A stretch of DNA of 64,000 nt from Bacteroidales bacterium UBA6229 (lineage in GTDB: Bacteria; Bacteroidota; Bacteroidia; Bacteroidales; F082). The notes under the pieces were generated by a model. It saw only the letters and a list, made by a program, of their open reading frames with translations, was not told the DNA's origin and did no database searches. Of the stretch, positions 1-8,414 are shown in pieces (positions within the stretch are counted from its first letter, which is position 1; the number at the start of each line of letters is the position of its first letter). The stretch is taken from NCBI GenBank assembly GCA_002440975.1, contig DJWN01000039.1, positions 1 through 64,000 on the forward strand, in the 5' to 3' direction. The translations under genes were made by a program, and so were the position numbers.

Positions 1-272
1 TGTGGAAAATTATTCCAGCCATCTGAAAGTTTTGAAGCAGGTAGATTGAATACCTCAATTTCATCCGGGATGAAAATGGTAAGCATCATAAAGTCTCTGG
101 GCAACATAGCCAAACTCAAATGCACCAAAACCTCTGCCATGGCCAGCGAACGATTTTCAGCTGTGTAAATCATTTCAACACCACGAGAATTCCAGCGTGC
201 ACCCTTTAAGGCTGCGCCATATCCCGAAAGCTGGTCTGCATATTTCGCCCTGCTTAACCTGAACACCTCCAT
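1..272 (-). CDS. RES-domain toxin, N-terminal part (cut by window edge)
   Basis: The first 90 codons run off the window start without a stop. The translation begins MEVFRLSRAKYADQLSGYGA and continues with GARWNSRG (Arg26), an IYTAE segment and SLAMAEVLVH (Glu47). These match the opening half of the RES family, named for conserved Arg, Glu and Ser; the Ser would lie outside the window. Characterised RES toxins degrade cellular NAD+. The start ATG at 272-270 follows the antitoxin stop by 2 bp, the tight coupling usual for these pairs. Family assignment is strong because fold motifs and partner agree; activity of this copy is inferred, and whether the rest of the gene is intact cannot be seen. 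Confidence 0.88.
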   Translation of the reverse strand, partial: MEVFRLSRAKYADQLSGYGAALKGARWNSRGVEMIYTAENRSLAMAEVLVHLSLAMLPRDFMMLTIFIPDEIEVFNLPASKLSDGWNNFP

Positions 273-274
273 GG

Positions 275-778
275 CTATACAAAAATGCCCTGATCAATGT
301 GAATCAATTCTGCTAAAACCAATTCGCGGCCATACTGATCATTTAATAAATCAACAGGCTTATTATTGCCTAAAGCATAAACCGGCAAATGAAGCCAGAG
401 CTTGAACTGATCGTAATCTTCAAATACCTGTAAACCACTATAAATAAACTCGGCCATTGCAACAATACGCTCGGATTGTAAGGGCTTGAAAATAAAATTT
501 TCGGTTTGCTTGCTCCTGCTTAAGGTTTTGGTGGAAACACCTAAAAAAACTGCCCATTGATTTTCGGAGAATGGACTCACATCCTGAATAGCCTGAAAAA
601 CATGATAAGGAATACCCGACCTGATTAAGGAACTAACCAAAAGCTTGTTTTCGAGCACCTGCGCTATGGACGATTTATTGGCAAGTGAATCAAAACTGCG
701 CTGCTGTGTGCTTTTGCGGGCATACTCGACAATCGCTTCTGAGATGATGTGCTTTACGTTTCCGGTAGTAGTTATCAT
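275..778 (-). CDS. Xre/MbcA/ParS-type antitoxin of the RES toxin
   Basis: The C-terminal half has the DUF2384 (MbcA/ParS toxin-binding) pattern: ERIVAMAEFIYSGLQVFED, a WLHLPVYALGNNKPVDLL segment and a closing LAELIHIDQGIF. A helix-turn-helix-like stretch (WAVFLGVSTKTLSRSK) precedes it, as in Xre antitoxins. It should neutralise the RES toxin encoded 2 bp downstream and repress its own operon. A GTG at 799 could add seven residues (MDKCKDS). However, a good -7 element (TACTTTTG) occupies 799-806 on this strand, so that GTG would lie at or before the transcript start. ATG at 778 is therefore preferred, giving 167 residues. Family call is firm, start choice is inferred. Confidence 0.87.
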   Translation of the reverse strand: MITTTGNVKHIISEAIVEYARKSTQQRSFDSLANKSSIAQVLENKLLVSSLIRSGIPYHVFQAIQDVSPFSENQWAVFLGVSTKTLSRSKQTENFIFKPLQSERIVAMAEFIYSGLQVFEDYDQFKLWLHLPVYALGNNKPVDLLNDQYGRELVLAELIHIDQGIFV

Positions 779-798
779 ACTATCTTTACATTTGTCCA

Positions 799-829
799 CA
801 AAAGTACGACAAATGTCCTAAATTGTCAA
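799..829 (-). promoter_or_regulatory. Promoter and likely autoregulatory operator of the Xre/RES operon
   Basis: On the minus strand TTG (829-827), a 20-bp spacer and TACTTTTG (806-799) fit the Bacteroidota -33/-7 promoter. The spacer contains GGACATTTGTC, and GGACAAATGT follows the -7 box, so related half-sites lie on both sides of it. Xre antitoxins commonly bind such repeats over their own promoter; that role is inferred here. Confidence 0.65.
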
Positions 830-845
830 GTTTTTCTCAAATTTT

Positions 846-1724
846 TCAATAAGTTTTTGTCATGGTCTCGGGCACAGCAAGCGTAAAATCTGCCACAAAT
901 CGTTGGTCTTCGTCGAGTCTGCGGTTTAGCTCACTAGTTTCAATTGTAGTGATTGTTAAGATTGTTGCTTCTGGTTTGAGGCGTTTAAGATACCAAACAA
1001 TTCCCTCATAATCATCAGAATGAAAGCTGCCGTTGTAGTGAACGAAATACGTACCTTGATTCCAGTGTTCAGCAATTTGCCAGGCCATTGTTGCATCTTT
1101 GATGGCTTGTGCTTTTGGGAAATTTTCTGAGCTGTGATTTTTCATGCCACCCATCATTTCCACCATTTCCTGATAGGCGGGTAGGGTAGGATCATAAGCA
1201 ATCGGAAGTGGTGCAATCCATCTTTTATCTGTTTCTGGAAGTGTGTCAAGTGCTTCAAATCCACCTCTGAAAACCATCGAAGCATAACGACGGGGTACAT
1301 TTGTTCCAATAAACTTTAATTGATTGTTTTTAGCAAAATCAACAAGTGGTTTGTAGTCTGTTTTGTAGTTTCCCCACAAGCGTGCGATATTCTTCAATGA
1401 ATCATGCTCAATGCTATTGCTGAGGTATAGCTCAAGTGCTTCCTGATTATCGGTTTCGATCATTTCTGCTCCCAAAACCAGCTTTTCTTGATGGATTTCA
1501 TGAAGTGCTTTAGTAAGTTCGAGTTGCAGCCAATGTGCGATTGGATTGTTATGCAATTCTCCAAAAAAAATCACATCTGCTTTGGCCGCTTCCTTCACTA
1601 ATTTACTAAAATTAGTCAGTTTGCCTTTTTGATTATATAGTTTGTAAGCTGGCATATCACTTCTGAATGCACTAAACAGAAATAAACCTATTAATAGGAA
1701 AAAGAGATATTTTTTATTTTTCAT
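846..1724 (-). CDS. ChaN-like haem-binding (DUF399) lipoprotein/secreted protein
   Basis: 292 residues. An N-terminal hydrophobic segment (residues 5-20) reads as a signal peptide or anchor, followed by a ChaN/DUF399 domain with the typical FFGELHNN motif (Glu56, His58) and LVLGAEMIE about 30 residues later. ChaN of Campylobacter is an iron-regulated protein that binds haem, and relatives are often called PhuW or haem-binding uptake proteins. The substrate here is not shown by the sequence. There is no clear lipobox Cys in the leader, so surface attachment is uncertain. The gene begins 19 bp after the cytidine deaminase stop on the same strand and is probably cotranscribed with it. No terminator is visible before the toxin-antitoxin promoter downstream. 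Confidence 0.8.
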   Translation of the reverse strand: MKNKKYLFFLLIGLFLFSAFRSDMPAYKLYNQKGKLTNFSKLVKEAAKADVIFFGELHNNPIAHWLQLELTKALHEIHQEKLVLGAEMIETDNQEALELYLSNSIEHDSLKNIARLWGNYKTDYKPLVDFAKNNQLKFIGTNVPRRYASMVFRGGFEALDTLPETDKRWIAPLPIAYDPTLPAYQEMVEMMGGMKNHSSENFPKAQAIKDATMAWQIAEHWNQGTYFVHYNGSFHSDDYEGIVWYLKRLKPEATILTITTIETSELNRRLDEDQRFVADFTLAVPETMTKTY

Positions 1725-1743
1725 TGCAGAAAGGCTAAAATAA

Positions 1744-2250
1744 TTAACGATCAGTATTGGTATAACGATGCAGGTAATCGTCTAAAAATGAGAATGGAAG
1801 CAGTACTTTCATGCTTTCGGCAATCATAACAGGTCCGGTTTGTCCCTGCATGATCACTCGCATCGGTTGATTAGAATTTTTTTCCGATTCAGCCATAACC
1901 TGTCTGCAGGCACCACATGGCGAAAGGGGTTCTTCAATGATTCCTTTGTTTCCTTTGGCTGTGATAGCGATGGCCTCTACTGCTATATCCGGAAACCTGG
2001 AATGTGCATAAAACAAGGCAATTCTTTCGGCACATAATCCACTTGGGTAGGCAGCATTTTCTTGATTATTTGCGGTAATTACCTCACCATTTGCCAGTTT
2101 TACAGCAGCACCAACCTGAAAACGCGAATAAGGGGCATAAGCATTTTCGGATGCTTTTCGGGCTTGCTCAAGTAAGTGTTTATCATCTGCAGCCAATTCT
2201 GCATCGGAATTAAGAATCAAAACATGAAGTGGCACGATTTCTTTTCTCAT
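1744..2250 (-). CDS. cdd: Cytidine deaminase
   Basis: 168 residues. Cytidine deaminase hydrolyses cytidine and deoxycytidine to the uridine forms in pyrimidine salvage. The zinc site of the small tetrameric family is visible: Cys73-Ala-Glu75 (GLCAERIAL) with Glu75 as proton shuttle, and PCGAC with Cys112 and Cys115. YAPYSRFQVGAAV at 38-50 is the family's conserved N-terminal motif. An in-frame start at 2307 would add 19 residues rich in Asn, Tyr and Phe that match nothing in the family, so ATG at 2250 is preferred. About 30 residues precede the core, slightly more than in the shortest family members. It is the first gene of a small unit with the ChaN-like gene. Confidence 0.93.
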   Translation of the reverse strand: MRKEIVPLHVLILNSDAELAADDKHLLEQARKASENAYAPYSRFQVGAAVKLANGEVITANNQENAAYPSGLCAERIALFYAHSRFPDIAVEAIAITAKGNKGIIEEPLSPCGACRQVMAESEKNSNQPMRVIMQGQTGPVMIAESMKVLLPFSFLDDYLHRYTNTDR

Positions 2251-2342
2251 AAAGTAAATTAAGGCTGTAAAATTACGATAATTTTTCAAGCCTATATTTT
2301 TTAGCACTCTTGCTACAGTTGCGTTTTGTGCTGATCAATTGG

Positions 2343-4025
2343 TTATGGCTCTGACCGCCATTTGGTTTTTAATCCGGCTTTGGATGCTGCAAACAAGAAA
2401 AGCGCATTGAAATAGGCCAAAAGGGTTACTCCAGCCTGATTTTCGATTGTGTCTTCTGTTACCATCGAAAACATGATTATTAACAAAAAGATCGTATAAA
2501 GGAAATGTCTGTTTGATGAATTCGAAAAATAGGGATAAGCAAAACTTACGATAAACCAGATCAACCCAAAAACACCAAAACCGACTAAAATAGAAATATA
2601 TTGGTTATGCGATCGCCAGCGCCATTGCACATGTAAGCTGGTTTCGATTTCTTCATAAGCCTTTTCGAAATGCATAGGCAAATCGCCTGTGCCAACACCA
2701 AACAGCAAATTTTTTTGAATAATATGCAATGATGCCCTAAGATATTCAATACGTTGCATCAATGAACTGCCATTTGGATTGTTGAGCATGACATAGTTTT
2801 GATAACCTAAAAGAATTTTCGAGATGCGCGTTCTAATACTTGGGTTTTCCAGGTAATTAACATTGGCAACTCCATTTTCGATAGCTTTTATATCTTTTGT
2901 AGTCAGTGTGTTAACCCCTTCGGCATCTTTGCGTAGGTTTTTGGAAGTGAGATACCGAATCAAAGTGTATTTGAGATATTGTCCGGCCTTGTCTTTTCCA
3001 TTAAAATCATAGTTGCTCCTATTGTTCCAGGCTTGTTCCATCTCAGAAACTGCAAGATACAAACCCACATATTTACCATCTTCAATGCCAAAGCTGTTTG
3101 TGTCGTGAACATAAGGTGTGCCATTGGCTGTATGAGAATCGAGCTGCTCAAAATTCACTGGTTTGGCCGTGCTTAATGCTTTTATCTCGTACATGATGTA
3201 CAGTGTGAACCCTAGTGGAATAAGAATCATTATCGAAAGTGTGATAACACGTTTTTTCCATCCGGTAATGGTAACTACTTTGTAGCCAGCTATTAACGAT
3301 AGTAGTAATACGAGGCTTATAAGCCCGATGCCAGATTCTAATATCATTAAAAATGCTAAAAACCATAGCATCACAACAATCATCACACTTTGCCATTGCC
3401 ACGAAAAACTTCTGTCAATGGTGATAAACCACCCAAGAATAAAAATTGCAAACAAAATATTCAATGAAAACCGGACAGAGCTGATAAAAATGGAGATGGT
3501 TCGGATATCATTAAATTCCTGTTTAATAAATACATTCATACTAAAAAGTGTACCTACAAATACAGCAGCAACGTAAAACAATAGCAACTGATTCAACTGC
3601 TTTCGGCTTAAGGCCGGCATGGTACTCATCACAAGTGGAAGAACAAAAAGGGGTAATTTTGTTCGCAGGTCTTTCAGCGCATAATCAAAATCACTTGTAT
3701 GGATTAGCCCAATGATATGCAATAGAAAGATTGAAGACACAATGATTGCCGTTTTATTCCTGAAAAACTGTTTAAATTTCTCAATAAAGTTATCGGCAGC
3801 CAGACGAATAATGTAATTGACAGTATGCAGAGTGGCATTGTAAGGGTTTGATTTTCTGAAGAACCGTTTCACTACTTCTACGGCAAATCCATCCAAAAAC
3901 CAAGTAAAAATCAGAACAAACTGAAACACACTCATCGTAAATTTTGATAGCGGAACGCTCATCGCCATGAGCACGAGTGCTACAAAATAAGCCTTACCGG
4001 CTTGTGATGAAGTGGAGTTGACCAT
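2343..4025 (-). CDS. O-antigen ligase/polymerase-like integral membrane protein
   Basis: 560 residues with about ten to twelve hydrophobic segments and one large soluble loop (about residues 270-430). After the loop come LLFGVGTGDLP and SHNQYISILVGFGVFGL, which fit the Wzy_C/O-antigen ligase family (WaaL, Wzy and related polymerases). Such proteins join or polymerise glycans on undecaprenyl carriers at the periplasmic face. Whether this one is a ligase, a polymerase or a protein O-glycosylation enzyme cannot be decided from sequence. The loop is longer than in typical WaaL. It lies 11 bp downstream of the S41 peptidase gene on the same strand, which suggests one transcript; no dedicated glycan cluster surrounds it. 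Confidence 0.78.
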   Translation of the reverse strand: MVNSTSSQAGKAYFVALVLMAMSVPLSKFTMSVFQFVLIFTWFLDGFAVEVVKRFFRKSNPYNATLHTVNYIIRLAADNFIEKFKQFFRNKTAIIVSSIFLLHIIGLIHTSDFDYALKDLRTKLPLFVLPLVMSTMPALSRKQLNQLLLFYVAAVFVGTLFSMNVFIKQEFNDIRTISIFISSVRFSLNILFAIFILGWFITIDRSFSWQWQSVMIVVMLWFLAFLMILESGIGLISLVLLLSLIAGYKVVTITGWKKRVITLSIMILIPLGFTLYIMYEIKALSTAKPVNFEQLDSHTANGTPYVHDTNSFGIEDGKYVGLYLAVSEMEQAWNNRSNYDFNGKDKAGQYLKYTLIRYLTSKNLRKDAEGVNTLTTKDIKAIENGVANVNYLENPSIRTRISKILLGYQNYVMLNNPNGSSLMQRIEYLRASLHIIQKNLLFGVGTGDLPMHFEKAYEEIETSLHVQWRWRSHNQYISILVGFGVFGLIWFIVSFAYPYFSNSSNRHFLYTIFLLIIMFSMVTEDTIENQAGVTLLAYFNALFLFAASKAGLKTKWRSEP

Positions 4026-4036
4026 GGTGATTCCTG

Positions 4037-5707
4037 CTAAGGTATTTGTGGGCTGATAATTTTGTTGTAACGGGTGGTATCTAAAAGAATTTCAAAGGCC
4101 ATTTCAAGGTCGGGATCATGATCAAGTGCAGCAATGATTTTTCCTTTCTGATAGTAATAGCGCTGTACGATTTCCATTTTCAATAGCTCTTCAATTTCCA
4201 TGCGATGCTTTTGAATATCATTCTTTTTGTAATTAATCAACTCATTTTCAAGTGCTTCAAGTTGGGGATTAACAGCATCAAGATAAGATTCTTCAAGTGC
4301 TATCTCGCGCATTTTTTTTATCATGCGTTCACTTTCGGTGGTATAGGTAAAGTTTTGCTCAGTGACAAATTTCATGAAATCTTCATAAATATCATCAGAT
4401 ATTTCAAATTTTACGGGTTCAGGAATGCTTTTGTTTCGAAGCGCAAATTGGTTGGCATATTTAAAAATAAAATTTCCTGTATATAAATTTGCGCTCACGG
4501 CAGAAAAACTTGTTTCATCCATGATAATATCGGGCGAAATCCCTTTGCCGTCAAAAACGGTTCTTCCGTTTCTGGTTTTAAAAGTGGCTACTGTCGAGTC
4601 AGTTTTTTGTTGTTCACCATTTCTTAATTTGGTGTAATCAATCTCTTGGATACATCTTCCGCTTGGGATGTAATATTTTGCGATTGTCACTTTCATTTGT
4701 GTGTTGTAGCTCAGGGGTACAACATTTTGAACAAGTCCTTTTCCAAAGGTTCGTCTTCCAATTATTACAGCCCTGTCAAGATCTTGCAAGGCACCGGCAA
4801 CTATTTCGCTTGCCGAAGCACTGGCTTCATTAACCATAACTACAACCGGAATTTCTTTGTCAACAACAGCGTGTCGGGTCCGATGAACACTTGTTTTATC
4901 CGCTGATTTACCGCGAGTTGCAACAATTAGCTCACCTTTATCCACAAAAAGATTACAGATATCTACTGCTTCGGTAAGTAAACCACCTCCATTACCTCTC
5001 AGGTCAACAACCAGCCCCTTTAGGTTGTTTTGTTCGCGCATGGCCAAAAAGATTTCCTTCATCTCTGAAGCGGCTTTTTGCGTGAAACCTGTTAAAAGGA
5101 TGTAACCTATTCCGTTTTCAAATACTGTATGATAGGGTATATTATCCAGCTTAATTTTTTCGCGAATCAACTTTTTTTCGAGTGGTTTTTCTTCTCCTTT
5201 GCGCTCAATAACCAGTGTAATGCTTGAACCTGGTTGGCCTTTTAACAGTTCGCTTACTTCGGCAGTACTTTTGTTTTTTGCATCTACACCATTCACTTCT
5301 AATATTTTATCGCCCGGAATGAGCCCTGCCTTTTGCGCAGGAAAACCTTCGTATGGCTCAGATATGGTCACCTTACCATCGATTTGTTGAATCAAAGAGC
5401 CTATGCCGCCGTATTCGCCGGTGGTCATCAGTTGAAAACTTTCGATGTCGGCTTCTGGCACAAAAACGGTATAAGGATCAAGTTCTTGCAGCATTGCCTT
5501 GATGGCAATTTCGTTCAATTCAGCCGGATTTATTTCATCCACATAGTTCAGGTTCAGTTCTTTAAAAAGGCTGGCATAAATATCAAGACTTTTCGAAATC
5601 TCGAAATTATTATGGTTCTGCGCATTCAGATACAAATTCTGAAAGGGGAGAAATGCAAGCAGGATTATCCAAAGTTTAAATTGTTTCATAGTTGCAATTT
5701 GATTCAT
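4037..5707 (-). CDS. S41-family C-terminal processing peptidase (CtpA-like)
   Basis: 556 residues. A signal peptide (to about residue 29) is followed by a PDZ domain around 95-170, with GGIGSLIQQ and PGDKILEVNG, and the S41 catalytic domain. VVDLRGNGGG is at 233-241. The nucleophile cluster EASASASE is at 294-301, and the lysine general base lies in FGKGLVQ (Lys323). These enzymes trim C-termini of periplasmic or outer-membrane proteins. A long helical C-terminal extension (about 430-556) follows, as in many Bacteroidota homologues. Two starts are possible: ATG 5707, or ATG 5689, which puts the hydrophobic leader nearer the N-terminus. The gene begins 7 bp after yidD and precedes the O-antigen ligase-like gene. 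Confidence 0.9.
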   Translation of the reverse strand: MNQIATMKQFKLWIILLAFLPFQNLYLNAQNHNNFEISKSLDIYASLFKELNLNYVDEINPAELNEIAIKAMLQELDPYTVFVPEADIESFQLMTTGEYGGIGSLIQQIDGKVTISEPYEGFPAQKAGLIPGDKILEVNGVDAKNKSTAEVSELLKGQPGSSITLVIERKGEEKPLEKKLIREKIKLDNIPYHTVFENGIGYILLTGFTQKAASEMKEIFLAMREQNNLKGLVVDLRGNGGGLLTEAVDICNLFVDKGELIVATRGKSADKTSVHRTRHAVVDKEIPVVVMVNEASASASEIVAGALQDLDRAVIIGRRTFGKGLVQNVVPLSYNTQMKVTIAKYYIPSGRCIQEIDYTKLRNGEQQKTDSTVATFKTRNGRTVFDGKGISPDIIMDETSFSAVSANLYTGNFIFKYANQFALRNKSIPEPVKFEISDDIYEDFMKFVTEQNFTYTTESERMIKKMREIALEESYLDAVNPQLEALENELINYKKNDIQKHRMEIEELLKMEIVQRYYYQKGKIIAALDHDPDLEMAFEILLDTTRYNKIISPQIP

Positions 5708-5714
5708 AATTTAT

Positions 5715-5945
5715 TTAAGGTACGGGATCATAACCACTGCCACCCCAGGGATGACAGGAGCAAATGCGTTTTGTTGCCAGCCAGCCGCCTTTCAAGGCTC
5801 CGTGTTTTTTGATGGCATCAACACTATAAACAGAACATGAAGGGGTATATCTACACGATCGCCCCAGATAGGGCGACAAAGTGTATTGGTAAATTCTGAT
5901 CAAAAAGATCAAAAAATACGATGGTAGTTTAATTAGCCACTTCAT
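5715..5945 (-). CDS. yidD: Membrane protein insertion efficiency factor YidD
   Basis: 76 residues, the normal YidD size. IRIYQYTLSPYLGRSCRYTPSCS carries the family core, here split as YQYTLSPYLG and CRYTPSCS, followed by AIKKHG and a CHPWGGSGYDPVP tail. YidD is a small amphipathic membrane-associated protein that helps YidC-mediated insertion. The start overlaps the end of rnpA by 17 bp in a different frame, the usual rnpA-yidD arrangement. yidC and rpmH are not next to it here. Confidence 0.95.
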   Translation of the reverse strand: MKWLIKLPSYFLIFLIRIYQYTLSPYLGRSCRYTPSCSVYSVDAIKKHGALKGGWLATKRICSCHPWGGSGYDPVP

Positions 5946-6339
5946 AGTCTTGAATTAAACGTTTGATAATGGCTTTTATTTTTTTTTGAATAAGAATGAA
6001 TTCAGGTTTTTGTTGTCCGGTGTAGATCAAGGCCATATCAATACGTCTGTACCCGGATGAGGATGGGTCGATAATCGGTTGTTTATTAAGCCTCCATGCT
6101 TCTCGAATCAACCGTTTGATGCGATTTCGATCAACGGCGTTTTTAAACTTCTTTTTTGAAACACTAATTAAAACTCTTACCTCAGGACTACCTTCTTCAG
6201 CTTTCCTGTCAACAAAAACTACTTTAAAGGGGTGAAGGTAAAAGGACTTTCCGCTTGCAAACAAGGCACTTATTGCATTATGGCCATGTAGTCTTTCTGC
6301 TTTGGAAAGTGTTTGCCTGATTTGCTGCGGTTCCTCCAT
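5929..6339 (-). CDS. rnpA: Ribonuclease P protein component
   Basis: 136 residues. RnpA is the protein subunit that assists the RNase P RNA in maturing tRNA 5' ends. The diagnostic basic motif RNRIKRLIREAWR is present, preceded by VLISVSKKKFKNAV, which forms the central sheet and RNA-binding cleft. The N-terminus (QIRQTLSKAERLHG) is typical. The stop overlaps the yidD start. The RNase P RNA gene is not in this window. The gene heads the run rnpA-yidD-ctp-ligase, which share strand and close spacing. Confidence 0.95.
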   Translation of the reverse strand: MEEPQQIRQTLSKAERLHGHNAISALFASGKSFYLHPFKVVFVDRKAEEGSPEVRVLISVSKKKFKNAVDRNRIKRLIREAWRLNKQPIIDPSSSGYRRIDMALIYTGQQKPEFILIQKKIKAIIKRLIQDYEVAN

Positions 6340-6397
6340 TATGATTTAAATTATTGAACGCCAGAGTTTAATCTGGCAGTAAAACAAATCCGGAAAC

Positions 6398-7159
6398 CTA
6401 TTTTTTACGTGCGCGTTTGATTTGGTCATCAATATATTCTTCGATGGCCATCGTCATGGAAGGGGCCGATTTGGTTGGGGCGTTGATCTGAAGCTTAAAA
6501 CCTGCTTCCTCAACTGCCTGTGCTGTTGAAGGACCGAATGCACCAAATACTTTAACGCCCTGTTTGAATTTCGGGAAATTCTTGGTGAGTGATCGGATAC
6601 CTGCCGGACTAAAAAATACCAACATATCGTAATCATCCACTTTAATTTTCGACAAATTGGCTGCAACAGTCCGGTACAAAACGGCTTTGTGGTAAGTGAC
6701 TTTTGACTCATCAAGCATTTCGATCATGCTTTCTTTGTGTATGTCGGAACAGGGGAGTAAAAACTTTTCGTCTTTGTGCTTTTTAATGATCTCCATCAAA
6801 TCGCCAAAACTCTGTTTGCCATGAAAAATTTTACGTTTTCGGTATTGTACGTATTTTTGAAGGTAGAAAGCAGTACTCTCGGAAATACAAAAATATTTTA
6901 GTGTTTCAGGCACTTCGTATCTCATTTCCTTTGCAATTCGAAAGAAATGATCCACCGAATTACGGCTGGTCAGAATTATTGCTGTGTGATCGGCAAGCGA
7001 AACACGATCCTGCCTGAACTCGCGTGCAGGAACTCCTTCAATTTTAATGAATTTTTCAAAATCAATCGTAAGGTTATATTTTCGAGCCAATTCTCCGTAA
7101 GGTGACTTTTCAAGATCTGCCGGCTGAGGCTGAGACACCAAAATGGATTTGATTTTCAT
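6398..7159 (-). CDS. hemD: Uroporphyrinogen-III synthase
   Basis: 253 residues. HemD cyclises hydroxymethylbilane to uroporphyrinogen III in haem and corrin synthesis. The family is poorly conserved, but ILTSRNSVDHFFRIA in the first domain, LLPCSDIHKESMIEML near the hinge, YDMLVFFSPAGIRSL and FGAFGPSTAQAVEEAGF in the second domain are the expected landmarks. The latter two correspond to the FTSPSA and IGptTA elements. The start MKIKSILVSQPQP places the first strand correctly. It lies downstream of the DUF4271 gene, a neighbour pairing familiar in Bacteroidota. No other haem genes are nearby. Confidence 0.85.
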   Translation of the reverse strand: MKIKSILVSQPQPADLEKSPYGELARKYNLTIDFEKFIKIEGVPAREFRQDRVSLADHTAIILTSRNSVDHFFRIAKEMRYEVPETLKYFCISESTAFYLQKYVQYRKRKIFHGKQSFGDLMEIIKKHKDEKFLLPCSDIHKESMIEMLDESKVTYHKAVLYRTVAANLSKIKVDDYDMLVFFSPAGIRSLTKNFPKFKQGVKVFGAFGPSTAQAVEEAGFKLQINAPTKSAPSMTMAIEEYIDDQIKRARKK

Positions 7160-7215
7160 CTGTTTACGATTTTTTAGCTTTTACCGTTTCCCTATATAAT
7201 TTACAAAAACATCCG

Positions 7216-7253
7216 CTAATTAGTACTTTTAAATTCGCAGCTGCAAACGTTTG
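7216..7253. repeat. Cluster of short perfect palindromes between DUF4271 gene and hemD
   Basis: Within 38 bp lie CTAATTAG (7216-7223), GCAGCTGC (7237-7244) and CAAACGTTTG (7244-7253). The last two share a base. No exact TAnnTTTG box is seen in this gap. The cluster may be a regulator site ahead of hemD or chance; only the symmetry is observed. Confidence 0.4.
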
Positions 7254-7263
7254 AAATAAATTG

Positions 7264-8097
7264 TTAAAATTTAGTTTCAAAAATTAAAATTTCACCTGTA
7301 AGCACTAAGCTGGCCGTTTTTAAAAGCAGTAAAAAGGGAACGATTTCGAGGGCGCAAAGATATAAAAATAAATAGAATATTGAAAAGGGAGCAGTTCCAA
7401 GACTGTAGAAAAAAGTTCGTATAAAACTGAAAATAAACACGATACTAATCATCAATAATCCGATTAAAAATCCTGTTTCATTCGGATATAAAAGCAGGAT
7501 AATAATCGCCGGAATCATTGCGAGCGAAGCTGTTAGATAGTGAGAAAATTCTATTGTTCTTAATTGAATGTTTAGCTCCTTATTTCTGAAAATCAACGAA
7601 ATAAGTTTTCCAACACTTTGACGGGCAAGCGTGAAAAGAAAAATAATGACTGCAAGATTCAGTATAACATCCGTTTGTGGACTAGCTAATTGGTAAATCT
7701 TACTCAGAACCAGCGACAGCATCAGAGCAAGCAAAAAAATGTAGGACAAAACAATTGCTGGTCCGGGCATACTTTTAGATGGATCCCATTCTCGAAGTAA
7801 CTGATTCAACCATCGGTTTGCTGTATATGACCCAAGCAGCTGAAAAAATCTTCTGGGCATTAAATGTTTTACTAAAACCAGACTTAAAGCACTCAAGCCT
7901 ATCAAAATCAATAAATAGGGATCAATGGTTTTGTTCTGACTTCTATAGGTGAGTACGGGATTGATCCCTTGTGGTTTGGTTATAAAAGTTTGCCTGGCCG
8001 AAAGCACACTAGTATCGCCACTCCTTACACTATCTATGGGCGATTTTGTGCTATCGTTTGCACTGATTATAAAATTATACAGCTCGTTCTGAATCAT
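7264..8097 (-). CDS. DUF4271 multi-pass membrane protein
   Basis: 277 residues. A polar N-terminal stretch of about 60 residues is followed by roughly seven membrane segments: LLILIGLSALSLVLVKHL, IVLSYIFLLALMLSLVL, VILNLAVIIFLFTLA, LAMIPAIIILLLYP, FLIGLLMISIVFIFSF, a segment around IFYLFLYLCALEI, and a final LLLLKTASLVL. This layout, and the position directly upstream of hemD, match the DUF4271 family of Bacteroidota. Its function is unknown. It has its own -7 element 25-32 bp before the start codon. Confidence 0.75.
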   Translation of the reverse strand: MIQNELYNFIISANDSTKSPIDSVRSGDTSVLSARQTFITKPQGINPVLTYRSQNKTIDPYLLILIGLSALSLVLVKHLMPRRFFQLLGSYTANRWLNQLLREWDPSKSMPGPAIVLSYIFLLALMLSLVLSKIYQLASPQTDVILNLAVIIFLFTLARQSVGKLISLIFRNKELNIQLRTIEFSHYLTASLAMIPAIIILLLYPNETGFLIGLLMISIVFIFSFIRTFFYSLGTAPFSIFYLFLYLCALEIVPFLLLLKTASLVLTGEILIFETKF

Positions 8098-8121
8098 TCA
8101 TTAAGGTGATTGTTCACTTTA

Positions 8122-8129
8122 CAAAAGTA
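8122..8129 (-). promoter_or_regulatory. -7 element for the DUF4271 gene, inside an inverted repeat
   Basis: TACTTTTG on the minus strand matches TAnnTTTG. It sits between ACTTTAC (8117-8123) and GTAAAGT (8132-8138), a perfect 7-bp inverted repeat that could serve as an operator. A TTTG further upstream (8157-8154) is 24 bp away, slightly long for a -33 element. Confidence 0.5.
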
Positions 8130-8406
8130 ATGTAAAGTTCATTTTGTTAATTCCAAACAGTACTAACTGGCGAACAGCTAGCTTAAAATTTATCCTCAAA
8201 TATTTATAACGTCCAATTAATCAACGATATAGATATGTATTCTAAATTTTATCATGTCTCATCAAACTAAGTGGCTACACCCTCATTATTTATAATGAGT
8301 ATAAACTAAATGGGTTTAATTTAATTGATTGATATTCAAGTCTATATATATTTAAAAGACTTGTTATTTTATTCACATAAAACAATGAAATTCGGCTTGG
8401 TTTTGG

Positions 8407-8414
8407 TACATTTG
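8407..8414 (+). promoter_or_regulatory. -7 element of the pta operon
   Basis: TACATTTG matches TAnnTTTG. Transcription would start near 8420, 19 bp before the chosen pta ATG (8439). This excludes the earlier in-frame ATG at 8325. No clear TTG is found 20 bp upstream. Confidence 0.6.

Noticed and set aside
1..272. Truncated RES toxin considered as a pseudogene
   Set aside because: The frame is open to the window edge, so the truncation is caused by the window, not by a mutation.
5333..5812. 159-codon plus-strand open frame across ctp and yidD
   Set aside because: It is antisense to two recognised genes and has no family features.
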